From assembly GCF_001667375.1 (NCBI RefSeq), contig NZ_LZIN01000038.1:166806-230805 (forward strand): DNA of 64,000 nt, written 5' to 3'. The position numbers and the translations under genes are program-made. This document shows, one piece after another, positions 55,471 through 64,000 of the stretch (within the stretch, counting starts at the first letter, position 1; the number at the start of each line of letters is the position of its first letter). The stretch comes from Mycolicibacter sinensis. Lineage in GTDB: Bacteria > Actinomycetota > Actinomycetes > Mycobacteriales > Mycobacteriaceae. The notes under the pieces are model-generated. The model was not told where the DNA came from, did no database searches, and saw nothing but the letters and a program-made list of their open reading frames with translations.

Positions 55471-58434
55471 CTACTTGGTGCTGTTGAACTTCGCCATCGC
55501 ATCGTCCAGGCGCTGCAGCGCCGATCCGTAGCCCGCGAAGTCGCCCCGGCGCTGGGTCTCGCGCACCGCGGTGATCGCCGCCTCGATCTCTTGCAGCGCA
55601 GCGACCTTCGCCGCCGACAGCCCGGCACTGCCCGCCGGCGGAGGTGGCACCGCCGCGGCGGGCGGAGCGCTCGCCGGCGGCGGCTGCTGCTGGGCCGCGG
55701 CGCTGCCGTCGGTGGGCGCGATGTCGGTCGCCGCTGCACTGGCCCCGGGCCCGAACAGGCCGGTGAGCGCGTCGGAAACCGTTGGCCCGTAACCGATCTT
55801 GTCGTTGTACATCATCGCCACCCGGATCAACCGCGGGTACGACGACGCGGCGTCGCTGGAACCCGGCGAGGCGTAGACCGGTTCGACGTAGAGCAGCCCG
55901 CCCTGGGCCACCGGCAGGGTCAGCAGGTTGCCCCACCGGATGCGGTTCTGGTTGTCGCGCCCGATCACCCCGAGGTCCTGGCTGACCGCGGTGTCGGTAG
56001 TGATCGCGTTATTGGCCAGCTTGGGGCCGTTGACCTGACCCGGGATGGTCAGCACGGTGATCTTGCCGTAGGTGTCCGGATCCGAACTGGCGCTGATGTA
56101 GGCGGCCAGATAGTCGCGCTTGAACCGGTTCATCGCGCTGGTCAGCTGATAGGACGCCGAACCGTCCTCCTTGACAAGGTTTTTCGCGACGATGTAGTAC
56201 GGCGGCTGGAAGCTGCTGGCGGTCGGGTTGGGGTCCAGCGGCACGTCCCAGAAGTCCGAGGTGGAGAAGAACGTGATCGGGTCGTTGACGTGGTACTTGG
56301 CCAGCAGCATCCGCTGCACCTTGAACAGATCCTCGGGATAGCGCAGGTGCTCGGCAAGCTCAGGTGAGATCTCCGACTTGGGTTTGACCGTCCCGGGGAA
56401 CACCCGCATCCACGCCTTGAGCACCGGGTCGGCCTCATCCTGGGCGTACAGGCTCACCGTTCCGTCGTAGGCGTCGACGGTGGCCTTCACCGAGTTGCGG
56501 ATGTAGGACACCCGCCGGTCGGGCAGCAACCGGTTGAACTCCACCTCTTTGGAGTCCATGGTTGCCGACGACAACGAGGTCAGCTGCGAGTACGGGTAGT
56601 TGTCCAAGGTGGTGTAGCCGTCGATGATCCACACCAGGCGCTTGTTCACGATTGCCGGATACACCGTGGAATCGGTGGTCAGCCACGGCGCCACCGCCTG
56701 CACCCGGCCGGCCGGGTCACGGTTGAACAAGATCTTGCTGTCCGAGCCGATCACGTTGGAGAACAAGAAGTTGCGTTCGGCGAATTTCGCGGCGAACACA
56801 CTGCGGGCCAGCCAGTTTCCAATGTTGACCCCGCCGGCACCGGTGTAGGTGTAGTTCTTCGTCTCGACGTTCGTCTCGTAGTCGTATTCACGGTCGGGGC
56901 CGTTGCGTCCCACGATGGCGTAGTCGGCGACGGTGTCGGCGATCACGGGCCCGTAGTACACCCGCGGCTGGTCGAGGCGGGCCGGCCCCTGGGAGACCAC
57001 GCTGCCGTTGGCGCCGACCACGTTCGCCAGGAACTCGGGGTAGCCGCCGTTCTGGTTGGGGTCGTTGGCGATTCCGCGCACGGTGTTGGCCGGCGAAGCG
57101 ATGAACCCGTTGCCGTGGGTGTAGACGGTGTGCCGGTTGATCCAGTCGCGCTGGTTGTCGATCAGCCGATCGGGGTTGAGCTCGCGGGCGGCGACCACGT
57201 AGTCGCGCAACTCGCCGTCGCTGTCGCGATAGCGGTCGATGGTGAGCTGGTCGGGGAAGAAGTAGAAGTTCTTGCCCTGCTGGAACTGGGTGAACGCGGG
57301 GCTGACGATGGTCGGGTCCAGCAGCCGGATGTTGGAGGTGGTGGCGGCATCGGCGCCCACCTGCGCGGCCGTAGCGCGTGCGTCACCGCTGTAGTCGCGA
57401 TAGGTGACCACGTCCTCGGTCAGCCCGTAGGCGTGCCTGGTCGCGGCGATCGAACGCGAGATGTACTCGCTCTCCTTCTGCGCCGCGTTGGGTTTGACGC
57501 TGAACTGCTCGACGATCAGCGGCCAGCCCGCGCCGACGACCACCGACGACAGCAGCAGCAGCACCAGGCCGATCGCCGGAATCTGCAAATCACGCAGCAC
57601 GATCGCCGAGAACACCGCCACCGCACAGATCAGCGCGATCGCCAGCAGGATCATCTTGGCCGGCAGCACCGCGTTGATGTCGGTGTAGCCGGCCCCGGTG
57701 AACGGCTTGCCGGTGCGGGTGTGGCTGAGCAGCTCATAGCGGTCCAGCCAGTAGGCGGCGGCCTTGAGCAGCACCAGAGTGCCGATCAGGCTGACCACCT
57801 GGATACGCGCCGGTCGGCTCAGCGCGCCGGCACGGCCGGACAACCGGATGCCGCCGAAGATGTAGTGGGTGGTCAGGTTGGCCAGGGTGGCCAGGAAGAA
57901 CGTCACCAGCAGCAGCCCGACCACCAGCCGGTAGAACGGCAGGTCGAAGGCGTAGAAGCCGAGGTCTTTGCCGAACTGCGGGTCGGCGATCCCGAAGTCA
58001 CCGCCCCGCAGGAACAACTGGATGCGCACCCAATAGCTCTGAGCCACGATGCCGGCCAGCAGACCGATGCCGACCGGTATCCCGAATCCGACCAGCCGCA
58101 GCCGTGACAACACCGCGGTGCGATAGCGCGCCACCGGATCGTTGGCGCCGTTGCTGGGCACGAACACCGGCCGGGTCCGAAAGGCCATCGCCAGTGCGGC
58201 GAACACGATGCCGCCGACGATCAGGCCCACCACTACGAAGGCGACCACCCGGGTCAGCAGCGTCGTGACGAAAACCGACCGATAGCCCAGCTCCCCGAAC
58301 CACAACCAGTCGACGTAGCCGTCGATCAGCCGCGGCCCGACCAGCAGCAACAGGATCACGACGAGCGCGCTGCCGATCATGATCCGGCTGCGCGGGGTCA
58401 ACTTCGGCATTCTCGCGGTGGGCCGCATACCCAC
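55471..58434 (-). CDS. UPF0182 large membrane protein (Rv3193c-like)
   Basis: A 987-aa protein close to M. tuberculosis Rv3193c along its length. Seven or so transmembrane helices occupy the first 300 residues; a large extracytoplasmic domain follows ([39 protein letters not shown]); and an alanine/proline-rich linker precedes a C-terminal helical segment. It is encoded downstream of the PDZ-Lon gene and is probably in the same unit. Function is unknown, though the pairing with a membrane protease is conserved. It ends 7 bp from the opposing tandem TetR gene. Confidence 0.93.
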   Translation of the reverse strand: MGMRPTARMPKLTPRSRIMIGSALVVILLLLVGPRLIDGYVDWLWFGELGYRSVFVTTLLTRVVAFVVVGLIVGGIVFAALAMAFRTRPVFVPSNGANDPVARYRTAVLSRLRLVGFGIPVGIGLLAGIVAQSYWVRIQLFLRGGDFGIADPQFGKDLGFYAFDLPFYRLVVGLLLVTFFLATLANLTTHYIFGGIRLSGRAGALSRPARIQVVSLIGTLVLLKAAAYWLDRYELLSHTRTGKPFTGAGYTDINAVLPAKMILLAIALICAVAVFSAIVLRDLQIPAIGLVLLLLSSVVVGAGWPLIVEQFSVKPNAAQKESEYISRSIAATRHAYGLTEDVVTYRDYSGDARATAAQVGADAATTSNIRLLDPTIVSPAFTQFQQGKNFYFFPDQLTIDRYRDSDGELRDYVVAARELNPDRLIDNQRDWINRHTVYTHGNGFIASPANTVRGIANDPNQNGGYPEFLANVVGANGSVVSQGPARLDQPRVYYGPVIADTVADYAIVGRNGPDREYDYETNVETKNYTYTGAGGVNIGNWLARSVFAAKFAERNFLFSNVIGSDSKILFNRDPAGRVQAVAPWLTTDSTVYPAIVNKRLVWIIDGYTTLDNYPYSQLTSLSSATMDSKEVEFNRLLPDRRVSYIRNSVKATVDAYDGTVSLYAQDEADPVLKAWMRVFPGTVKPKSEISPELAEHLRYPEDLFKVQRMLLAKYHVNDPITFFSTSDFWDVPLDPNPTASSFQPPYYIVAKNLVKEDGSASYQLTSAMNRFKRDYLAAYISASSDPDTYGKITVLTIPGQVNGPKLANNAITTDTAVSQDLGVIGRDNQNRIRWGNLLTLPVAQGGLLYVEPVYASPGSSDAASSYPRLIRVAMMYNDKIGYGPTVSDALTGLFGPGASAAATDIAPTDGSAAAQQQPPPASAPPAAAVPPPPAGSAGLSAAKVAALQEIEAAITAVRETQRRGDFAGYGSALQRLDDAMAKFNSTK

Positions 58435-58489
58435 GTGCCACGCTCCCTAGCTCGGTGGTCCTGACCGCCCCACTGTAGCCAACCCGGCC

Positions 58490-59509
58490 TCAGCAAGACG
58501 GTGGCTGACCTCCGCCGGTGAGCGTGCGCAACGCATCCACCGCCTGGGCGAGGCTGTCGACCTTGATCAGCTGCAGCCCGTTGTTGTCCGATCGGGCTTC
58601 GTAGCAGTTCTCGGCGGGGACGAGAAACACCGTCGCGCCGGCCTCCTTCGCCGCGATCATCTTGTGGGTGATGCCGCCGATCGAGTCGACCTGGCCGTTG
58701 GCCTTGATGACCCCGGTGCCCGCGACGAAGTTCTCACCGGCCAGTCCGCCGGTGCTGAGTTTGTCGATGACGGCCAGGGAGAACATCAGCCCGGCCGAAG
58801 GGCCGCCGATATTGGCGAGGTTGAACTCGACGGTGAACGGCGCCCACGGCGCGTCGAGCACCGACACGCCCAAAAATCCGTTGGGACGGTCCTTGTTCTC
58901 TCCCAGCGTAATTCGGGCAGTGCCGGGGGCGGCGTTCTTACGCCGGTAGTCGATGGCCACCGTCTCGCCGGGCTTGGTGCCGGCCAGCTTCGCGGTGAAC
59001 CGTTCGACGGTGTACACCGGTTCGCCGTTGACGGCGTCCACGGCGTCACCGGGCTGCAGCTTGCCCGCCGAGGGCCCGGGATCGTGGACGTCGGCAAGGG
59101 TGACCGCGCTCGGGTAGCGCAGGTAGCCCAGGGCGGCGTATTCGGCGCTCTGCTCGGACGCCCGGAACTCGGCGTCGTTGTCCTCGTCGACTTCCTCCCG
59201 TGACTTTCCCGGCGGATAGACCAGGTCACGGGGCATGAGCTGCTCGCGTCCGGACAGCCACAGGGCCAGCGCCTCGCCGAGGGTCAGCCCGTCGCGCTGG
59301 GACACCGTGGTCATGTTGAGGTGACCGGTCGTCGGATGCGTCGTGGTGCCCTGAATGTCGACCACCTGCTTGCCCTCGACCATCCCCAGGGTGTCGAAGG
59401 TAGGGCCCGGCCCCAGCGACACGAAGGGCACGGTCACCGCCGCCAGCAGTACGCCGAACACGACCACCGGCAGCAGTGCCGCCAACAGCGTGAGAATCCG
59501 CCTGTTCAC
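58490..59509 (-). CDS. PDZ and Lon-protease (S16) domain membrane protein (Rv3194c-like)
   Basis: A 339-aa membrane-anchored protease. A transmembrane helix covers about residues 5-30, a PDZ domain about 135-215, and an S16 Lon-type catalytic domain 225-335 with the Ser238 (GGPSAG) / Lys283 (THKMIAAK) dyad. It starts at GTG 59509, 7 nt after a TACCAT -10 motif, so it looks leaderless; the open frame further upstream is not coding. It resembles Rv3194c and precedes the UPF0182 gene. Confidence 0.92.
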   Translation of the reverse strand: MNRRILTLLAALLPVVVFGVLLAAVTVPFVSLGPGPTFDTLGMVEGKQVVDIQGTTTHPTTGHLNMTTVSQRDGLTLGEALALWLSGREQLMPRDLVYPPGKSREEVDEDNDAEFRASEQSAEYAALGYLRYPSAVTLADVHDPGPSAGKLQPGDAVDAVNGEPVYTVERFTAKLAGTKPGETVAIDYRRKNAAPGTARITLGENKDRPNGFLGVSVLDAPWAPFTVEFNLANIGGPSAGLMFSLAVIDKLSTGGLAGENFVAGTGVIKANGQVDSIGGITHKMIAAKEAGATVFLVPAENCYEARSDNNGLQLIKVDSLAQAVDALRTLTGGGQPPSC

Positions 59510-59516
59510 CCCGGGA

Positions 59517-59548
59517 ATGGTAAACGGCCGGATGCCGGTGGGTACGGT
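59517..59548. promoter_or_regulatory. Divergent pair of leaderless promoters
   Basis: On the minus strand TACCAT (59522-59517) stands 7 nt before GTG 59509. On the plus strand TACGGT (59543-59548) stands 7 nt before ATG 59556. Both match TANNNT with leaderless spacing, and neither start has a ribosome site. The two start codons are only 46 bp apart. Confidence 0.55.
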
Positions 59549-59555
59549 TGTGTCT

Positions 59556-60911
59556 ATGGCTGATCTGCCCTTCGGTTTCTCTTCGGGGGACGACCCCGAC
59601 CGCGAGCGACCCGGGGGGCGCGAACCTGGTTCGGGTTCCGGGCCGAGCGATCCGTTCGGAATGGGCGCCGGTTTCAACATCTCCGACCTGGGCCAGCTCT
59701 TCACCCAGCTCGGCCAGATGTTCAGCAGCGCCGGCACGGTGGGCGGCGGCCGGCCGGCCGGGCCGGTGAATTACGACCTGGCCCGACAGGTCGCGGCCCG
59801 CTCGATCGGTTCGGTCGCGCCGGTCACGGGGTCGACCGCCACCGCCATCGGCGACGCGGTGCACCTGGCCGAGACGTGGCTCAACGGGGTGACTTCCTTG
59901 CCGGCCGGCACCACCGGCTCAGCCGCGTGGACCCCGGTGGACTGGGTGGAGCACACCATGGCCACCTGGCAGCGACTGTGCGACCCGATGGCCGAGCAGG
60001 TGTCGTCGGTGTGGGCCTCGGCGCTGCCGGAGGAGGCCAAGAGCATGGCGGGCCCACTGCTGTCGATGATGTCGCAGATGGGCGGGCTGGCGTTCGGATC
60101 GCAGCTGGGCCAGGCGCTGGGCCGGTTGTCCGGAGAGGTACTGACCTCGACCGACATCGGATTACCGCTGGGGCCCAAAGGAATTGCCGCCCTGCTGCCC
60201 GCGGCGATCGAGGAACTGGCCGACGGCCTGGAGCAGCCGCGCAGTGAGATCGTCACCTTCTTGGCGGCCCGCGAGGCCGCCCACCACCGGTTGTTCTCCC
60301 ATGTCCCATGGCTGGCCAACCAGCTGCTCAGCGCGGTGGAGGCCTACGCGCGCGGCATGCAGATCGACATCCGGGGCATCGAGGAGCTGGCCCAAGGCTT
60401 CGATCCGTCCGCGATGATGGCCGACCCCTCGGCGATGGAGGAGTTGCTCAATCAGGGGGTGTTCGAACCCAAGTCGACGCCGGAGCAGCTGGCCGCCCTC
60501 GAGCGGCTGGAGACCCTGCTGGCACTGATCGAGGGCTGGGTGCGCACGGTGGTGACAGCGGCGCTGGGTGACCGGATCCCGGGCACCGCCGCGCTGTCGG
60601 AGACGCTGCGTCGCCGCCGCGCCACCGGCGGTCCGGCCGAGCAGACCTTCGCCACCCTGGTCGGCCTGGAACTGCGCCCGCGCAAGCTCAGCGAAGCCGC
60701 GGTGCTGTGGGAGCGGCTGACCGCGGCCGTCGGAGTCGACGCCCGCGACCGGGTGTGGCAGCACCCGGACCTGTTGCCCGAGGCCGCCGACCTCGATGAC
60801 CCGGCCGCGTTCATCGACCGGATGCTGGGCGGGGACACCAGCGGCATCGATGCGGCGATCGCCGAATTCCAGCGCGGCAGCGAGGACGGCGACGACAGCG
60901 GCGAGGAATGA
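59556..60911 (+). CDS. DUF2342 zinc-metalloprotease-like protein (Rv3195-like)
   Basis: A 451-aa protein. A glycine-rich, acidic N-terminus (GSGPSDPFGMGAGF) precedes a helical body with FLAAREAAHHRLFSHVPWL, the conserved REAAH segment of this zincin-like family. The family is annotated as putative zinc metalloproteases or hydrolases but activity is not established. Resembles M. tuberculosis Rv3195 in sequence and position. ATG 59556 is taken, with a leaderless promoter; the upstream open frame is a shadow of the PDZ-Lon gene. Confidence 0.88.
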   Translation: MADLPFGFSSGDDPDRERPGGREPGSGSGPSDPFGMGAGFNISDLGQLFTQLGQMFSSAGTVGGGRPAGPVNYDLARQVAARSIGSVAPVTGSTATAIGDAVHLAETWLNGVTSLPAGTTGSAAWTPVDWVEHTMATWQRLCDPMAEQVSSVWASALPEEAKSMAGPLLSMMSQMGGLAFGSQLGQALGRLSGEVLTSTDIGLPLGPKGIAALLPAAIEELADGLEQPRSEIVTFLAAREAAHHRLFSHVPWLANQLLSAVEAYARGMQIDIRGIEELAQGFDPSAMMADPSAMEELLNQGVFEPKSTPEQLAALERLETLLALIEGWVRTVVTAALGDRIPGTAALSETLRRRRATGGPAEQTFATLVGLELRPRKLSEAAVLWERLTAAVGVDARDRVWQHPDLLPEAADLDDPAAFIDRMLGGDTSGIDAAIAEFQRGSEDGDDSGEE

Positions 60912-60929
60912 CGGGGCGGGTTCGGGGAG

Positions 60930-61166
60930 TCAGGCGGCGGTGTGACCGCCGTTGTCAAGCTTCTCTGCGATCCAGACTTTGATGAGTGATTGGCGGGTGA
61001 CTCCGAGCCGGGTTGCTTCGCGGTCGAGTTCGGCGATCATCCAGACCGGGAAGTCCACGTTGACCCGCCGGTGTTCCTCCCCGGGGCGCCGCGCCCGCGC
61101 GGTATCGAGGGCAGCCGACATGTCCTCGCCACTGTCGAACTGTTTGTCGAACTCATTAGCTTTCAT
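60930..61166 (-). CDS. brnA: BrnA-like antitoxin (ribbon-helix-helix)
   Basis: A 78-aa protein. A flexible acidic N-terminus precedes RRVNVDFPVWMIAELDREAT and LGVTRQSLIKVWIAEKL, the beta-strand and two helices of a ribbon-helix-helix DNA-binding domain, the BrnA antitoxin plan. BrnA proteins bind BrnT and repress the operon. ATG 61166 has GGAGAGG upstream. The reading frame is intact, while the preceding toxin gene is broken, so this now stands as an orphan antitoxin. Confidence 0.82.
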   Translation of the reverse strand: MKANEFDKQFDSGEDMSAALDTARARRPGEEHRRVNVDFPVWMIAELDREATRLGVTRQSLIKVWIAEKLDNGGHTAA

Positions 61167-61414
61167 AGATCGCTGCCTCTCCTTCCCGTGAGCGGCGTAC
61201 AGATGCGAACACGATCGTGCCGATAGGTCACTACCGCTGACCAGCAGCGACCATCGATCTGACCGATCACCAACCACCTCGACTCATCAGTTGTGCGCGC
61301 CGGAACTTCAATGCGGCGCGGATCCGCCCAAATCGACTGGGCCGCATGGAAATCGATGCCATGTTTGGCCTAGTTTGCCGCGCTCTTGACCGGATCGAAC
61401 TCGAAGTCGAGCAT
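61156..61414 (-). pseudogene. brnT: Broken BrnT-like toxin gene (nonsense plus frameshift)
   Basis: Read from ATG 61414 leftward, the sequence encodes MLDFEFDPVKSAAN, then an in-frame TAG at codon 15 (61372-61370), then AKHGIDFHAAQSIWADPRRI and ARTTDESRWLVIGQIDGRCW, which is clearly a BrnT ribonuclease toxin. BrnT usually reads NLAKHGI here, so a Leu codon such as TTG likely became TAG. Near the end the frame shifts (about 61200) and the family C-terminus SVRRSREGEAAIYES continues in another frame, ending at TAA 61158-61156 inside brnA. Two independent lesions make a functional toxin very unlikely. Confidence 0.85.
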
Positions 61415-61564
61415 GTATAGAAATCATACCATAACAGCGCGAAAGTAGGCCGGTCTGCGTCGGGCTGCCCCCGACCCCTGGCAGTAAGGCCAGCTCGACG
61501 CTCCACCCTTCTCCCTGTGGATAACCGGAGCCAGCCGCACCGACGGCGTGACAGGGTCGGGTGC

Positions 61565-62431
61565 GTGAGCAGGGTTGATTGCGAGACACGCGCCTACGCG
61601 CTGGACCCGGCGCGGCCGGTATTGCTGCGTCCGGACGGGGCGGTACAGGTCGGCTGGGATCCGCGGCGGGCCGTCCTGGTACAGCCGCCACCTGGCCTGA
61701 CCGCTACCGGCCTGGCCGCCGTGCTGCGCTGCATGCAGACCCCCACCACCGCTGCCGAGCTGCGGATCGAGGCCGCCCGGCACGGCCCGGTGGACAGTGC
61801 CGAGCTCGACAGCCTGCTGGGCGCGCTGCTCGACGCGCGGGTCGCCGTCATCCGCGGCCCGCGCCGGCCGCACCGGGCGGTGTCGCTGCGGGTGCACGGC
61901 CGCGGGCCACTGTCGGATCTGCTGGTCGAGTCGCTGCGCTGCTCGGGCGCCGTCATCCGGCGCAGCAGCCACCCGCACGCCGAGGTGAGCACCGCCGGCA
62001 CGGATCTTGTGGTGCTGACCGACTATCTGGTCACCGACCCGCGGCTGGTACGCGAGTTGCACGCCGAGCGGGTGCCGCACTTGCCGGTGCGGGTGCGCGA
62101 CGGCACCGGGGTGGTCGGCCCGCTCGTTCTTCCCGGCAAGACCAGCTGCCTGGGATGTGCCGATCTGCACCGGCGCGATCGCGACGCCTCCTGGCCGGCG
62201 GTGGCCGCCCAGCTGCGCGACACCGTCGCCCACACCGACCGCGCGACGGTGCTGGCGACGGTGGCCCTGGCGCTGAGCCAGGTCGAGCAGGTGATCGCGG
62301 CGGTGCGCGGGACGGCCACCGATCGGGGCCTGGCTCCCCCACCGACGCTCAACGCCACCCTCGAACTGGATCTGGCCACCGGGTCGATCCTGACGCGGCG
62401 CTGGGAGCGCCACCCGCTGTGCGACTGCTGA
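61565..62431 (+). CDS. TOMM leader-binding / cyclodehydratase-like protein (Rv3196-like)
   Basis: A 288-aa protein (304 aa if the GTG at 61517 is used). GKTSCLGCADLHRRDRD and the C-terminal RHPLCDC give CxxC and CxC cysteine pairs, likely one zinc site. This pattern is found in the partner subunit of azoline-forming cyclodehydratases, whose N-terminal part binds leader peptides. No YcaO enzyme, dehydrogenase or precursor peptide is visible nearby. Position corresponds to M. tuberculosis Rv3196. Neither candidate start has a strong ribosome site. Confidence 0.75.
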   Translation: MSRVDCETRAYALDPARPVLLRPDGAVQVGWDPRRAVLVQPPPGLTATGLAAVLRCMQTPTTAAELRIEAARHGPVDSAELDSLLGALLDARVAVIRGPRRPHRAVSLRVHGRGPLSDLLVESLRCSGAVIRRSSHPHAEVSTAGTDLVVLTDYLVTDPRLVRELHAERVPHLPVRVRDGTGVVGPLVLPGKTSCLGCADLHRRDRDASWPAVAAQLRDTVAHTDRATVLATVALALSQVEQVIAAVRGTATDRGLAPPPTLNATLELDLATGSILTRRWERHPLCDC

Positions 62432-62500
62432 CCCGCGCCGTGTACCGGCGATTTCGCACGCGGTGACCAGCGCCACAACGACATCGTGGATGATGGACAG

Positions 62501-63838
62501 GTGTCAGAGATCAAGCGCGGGAGTGCGGCGCGCAATGCGAAGCTGGCCAGTCTGCCCGTCGGTTTCGCCGGCCGGGCCGCTCTCGGTCTCGGGAAGCGGC
62601 TGACCGGTAAGTCGAAGGACGAGGTCACCGCCGAGCTCATGGAGAAGGCGGCCAACCAGTTGTTCACCGTCCTGGGTGAACTCAAGGGCGGCGCGATGAA
62701 GGTCGGCCAGGCACTGTCGGTGATGGAGGCGGCCATCCCCGAGGAGTTCGGCGAGCCCTACCGGGAGGCGCTGACCAAGCTGCAGAAGGACGCCCCGCCG
62801 CTGCCGGCTGACAAGGTGCACCGGGTGCTCGACGCCCAGCTGGGCACCAAGTGGCGGGAACGGTTCTCCTCGTTCGATGACAAACCCATCGCCTCGGCGA
62901 GCATCGGCCAGGTGCACAAGGCGGTGTGGGGCGACGGCCGCCAGGTGGCGGTCAAGATCCAGTACCCCGGTGCCGACCAGGCACTGCGCGCCGATTTGAA
63001 GACCATTCGGCGGTTGACCGGCGTCTTCAAGCAGCTGGCGCCCGGCGTCGACGTCCAAGGTGTCGTCGATGAGCTGATCGAGCGCACCGAGATGGAGCTG
63101 GACTACCGGCTGGAGGCCGACAACCAGCGCATCTTCGCCAAGGCCTATGCGGGCCACCCGCACTTTCTCATCCCGAACGTGGTGGCCAGCGCGCCCAAGG
63201 CGGTGATCCAGGAGTGGATCGACGGCGTCGGCATGGCCGAGATCATCCGCAACGGCACCGTCGAGCAACGCGACCTGATGGGCACCCGGCTGGCCGAGTT
63301 CACCTGGGACGCCGCGCGGCGGCTGGAGCTCATCCACGGCGACGCCCACCCGGGCAACTTCATGCTGCTCCCCGACGGCCGGATGGGTGTCATCGACTTC
63401 GGGGCGGTGGCGCCGATGCCCGGCGGCTTTCCCCCGGAGCTGGGCGCCGCGGTGCGCTACGCCCGGGACAAGGACTACGACCGGGTCATCGCGACGATGC
63501 GCAAGGGCGGCTTCATCCAGAAGGGCCGGGAGGTCTCGGTACGCGAGATCGACGAGATGCTGCGCCAGTACGTCGAGCCCGTGGAGGTCGAGGTCTTCCA
63601 CTACAGCCGCAAATGGCTGATGCGCATGGCCGGCAAGCAGCTGGAACGCCCCGTCGAGCAACTCAAGACGGCCCGTCAGCTGGATCTGCCGCCGAAGCTG
63701 GCGATGCCGATGCGGGTGCTCGCCTCGACCACGGCGATCATGTGCCAGCTCGACGCGCACGTGCCGATCAAGCGGCTCTCCGAGGAACTGGTACCCGGCT
63801 TCACCGATCCCGACGCCGTAGCGGTCGGAGGACCCTAG
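62501..63838 (+). CDS. ABC1/UbiB-family atypical kinase (Rv3197-like)
   Basis: A 445-aa atypical kinase. It has the family KxGQ motif (GAMKVGQALS), the alanine/serine nucleotide loop (ASASIGQVHKA), a VAVKIQYP lysine, and the catalytic loop HGDAHPGNFM with the metal-binding IDFGAV. It matches M. tuberculosis Rv3197 closely from VSEIKRG onward, so GTG 62501 is chosen over GTG 62486. ABC1 proteins act on quinone or lipid metabolism as ATPases or kinases; the substrate here is unknown. It converges with whiB7. Confidence 0.9.
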   Translation: MSEIKRGSAARNAKLASLPVGFAGRAALGLGKRLTGKSKDEVTAELMEKAANQLFTVLGELKGGAMKVGQALSVMEAAIPEEFGEPYREALTKLQKDAPPLPADKVHRVLDAQLGTKWRERFSSFDDKPIASASIGQVHKAVWGDGRQVAVKIQYPGADQALRADLKTIRRLTGVFKQLAPGVDVQGVVDELIERTEMELDYRLEADNQRIFAKAYAGHPHFLIPNVVASAPKAVIQEWIDGVGMAEIIRNGTVEQRDLMGTRLAEFTWDAARRLELIHGDAHPGNFMLLPDGRMGVIDFGAVAPMPGGFPPELGAAVRYARDKDYDRVIATMRKGGFIQKGREVSVREIDEMLRQYVEPVEVEVFHYSRKWLMRMAGKQLERPVEQLKTARQLDLPPKLAMPMRVLASTTAIMCQLDAHVPIKRLSEELVPGFTDPDAVAVGGP

Positions 63839-63842
63839 GCAC

Positions 63843-64000
63843 TCAAGCGGCCACCGGGTCCTTGCGCGGGCGCCCGCGCGGGCGTTTGCGACCGATGACG
63901 GTGCCGCGGTCGAGGATCTCCCCGCCCCACACCCCCCAGGGTTCGGCGCGCTGCAGTGCCAGCGCCAGGCACTGCCGGCGGATCGGGCAGCCGGCGCAGA
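63843..64000 (-). CDS. whiB7: WhiB7 transcriptional regulator, C-terminal part (cut by window edge)
   Basis: The minus strand encodes the end of a WhiB protein: CAGCPIRRQC (the last cysteines of the Fe-S ligand set), then EPWGVWGGEIL, the sigma-factor-binding GVWGGE turn, and RKRPRGRPRKDP, an AT-hook. The AT-hook after the WhiB core identifies WhiB7, an iron-sulfur regulator that partners with the primary sigma factor and controls intrinsic antibiotic resistance. The N-terminus and its regulatory leader lie outside the window. Confidence 0.93.
   Translation of the reverse strand, partial: CAGCPIRRQCLALALQRAEPWGVWGGEILDRGTVIGRKRPRGRPRKDPVAA

Overview
The window is GC-rich actinobacterial DNA, and its gene content points to a mycobacterium outside the M. 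tuberculosis complex. The main signs are a 14-gene nuo operon with mycobacterial-type subunits, an Mce lipid-import operon, a UPF0182 / PDZ-Lon / DUF2342 / ABC1-kinase / whiB7 block in the same order as M. tuberculosis Rv3193c-Rv3197A, and homologues of Rv3143, Rv3167c, Rv3168 and Rv3169. Family assignments come from reading the translated sequence and from memory of the families; no database search was run.

Layout. (1) Positions 1-9609 hold a catabolic region. A divergent, truncated TetR gene faces an SDR and a crotonase. These are followed by a tightly overlapping run: homogentisate-dioxygenase-like cupin, alpha/beta hydrolase, CaiB-type CoA transferase, HMG-CoA-lyase-like aldolase, TetR and acyl-CoA dehydrogenase. 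A phosphotransferase-like protein and a DUF6285-like protein come after a strong hairpin. Together they look like a CoA-dependent ring or side-chain degradation route whose substrate is unknown. (2) 9709-25795: a degenerate response-regulator receiver gene, a Crp-like site, then nuoA-N encoding respiratory complex I. (3) 25823-40708: short accessory units, namely a flavin reductase, a Gfo/Idh plus PIG-L pair, the Rv3167c-Rv3168-Rv3169 triad, an F420-type LLM oxidoreductase with a hydrolase, a FadB4-like reductase, a MerR/lipase divergent pair, a Baeyer-Villiger monooxygenase-TetR-AtoE unit and an APC permease.

(4) 40784-40898: initiator tRNA-Met with its terminator, followed by about 400 bp without a gene. 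(5) 41300-55463: one apparent 14-kb transcription unit. It contains a small membrane protein, yrbEA-yrbEB-mceA-F, two Mce-associated membrane proteins, an MPT64-like exported protein, a tiny ORF, a second small membrane protein, two MpaB/DUF2236 oxygenases and a tandem-domain TetR regulator that resembles Mce3R in architecture. (6) 55471-64000: UPF0182 and PDZ-Lon on the minus strand, divergent from a DUF2342 protein; an intact brnA antitoxin gene with a visibly broken brnT toxin gene; a TOMM-leader-binding-like protein; an ABC1 kinase; and the C-terminal end of whiB7.

Most regulation visible in the sequence is local. Dyad operators lie next to TetR or MerR genes at 211-232, 1891-1912, 28598-28622, 34445-34468 and 35500-35516. 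A near-consensus Crp site precedes nuoA, and three promoters look leaderless (before 9709, and the divergent pair at 59509/59556). The observations most worth checking are the uncharacterised catabolic cluster, the Mce operon that ends in MpaB enzymes and a tandem TetR, and the decayed toxin beside an intact antitoxin.
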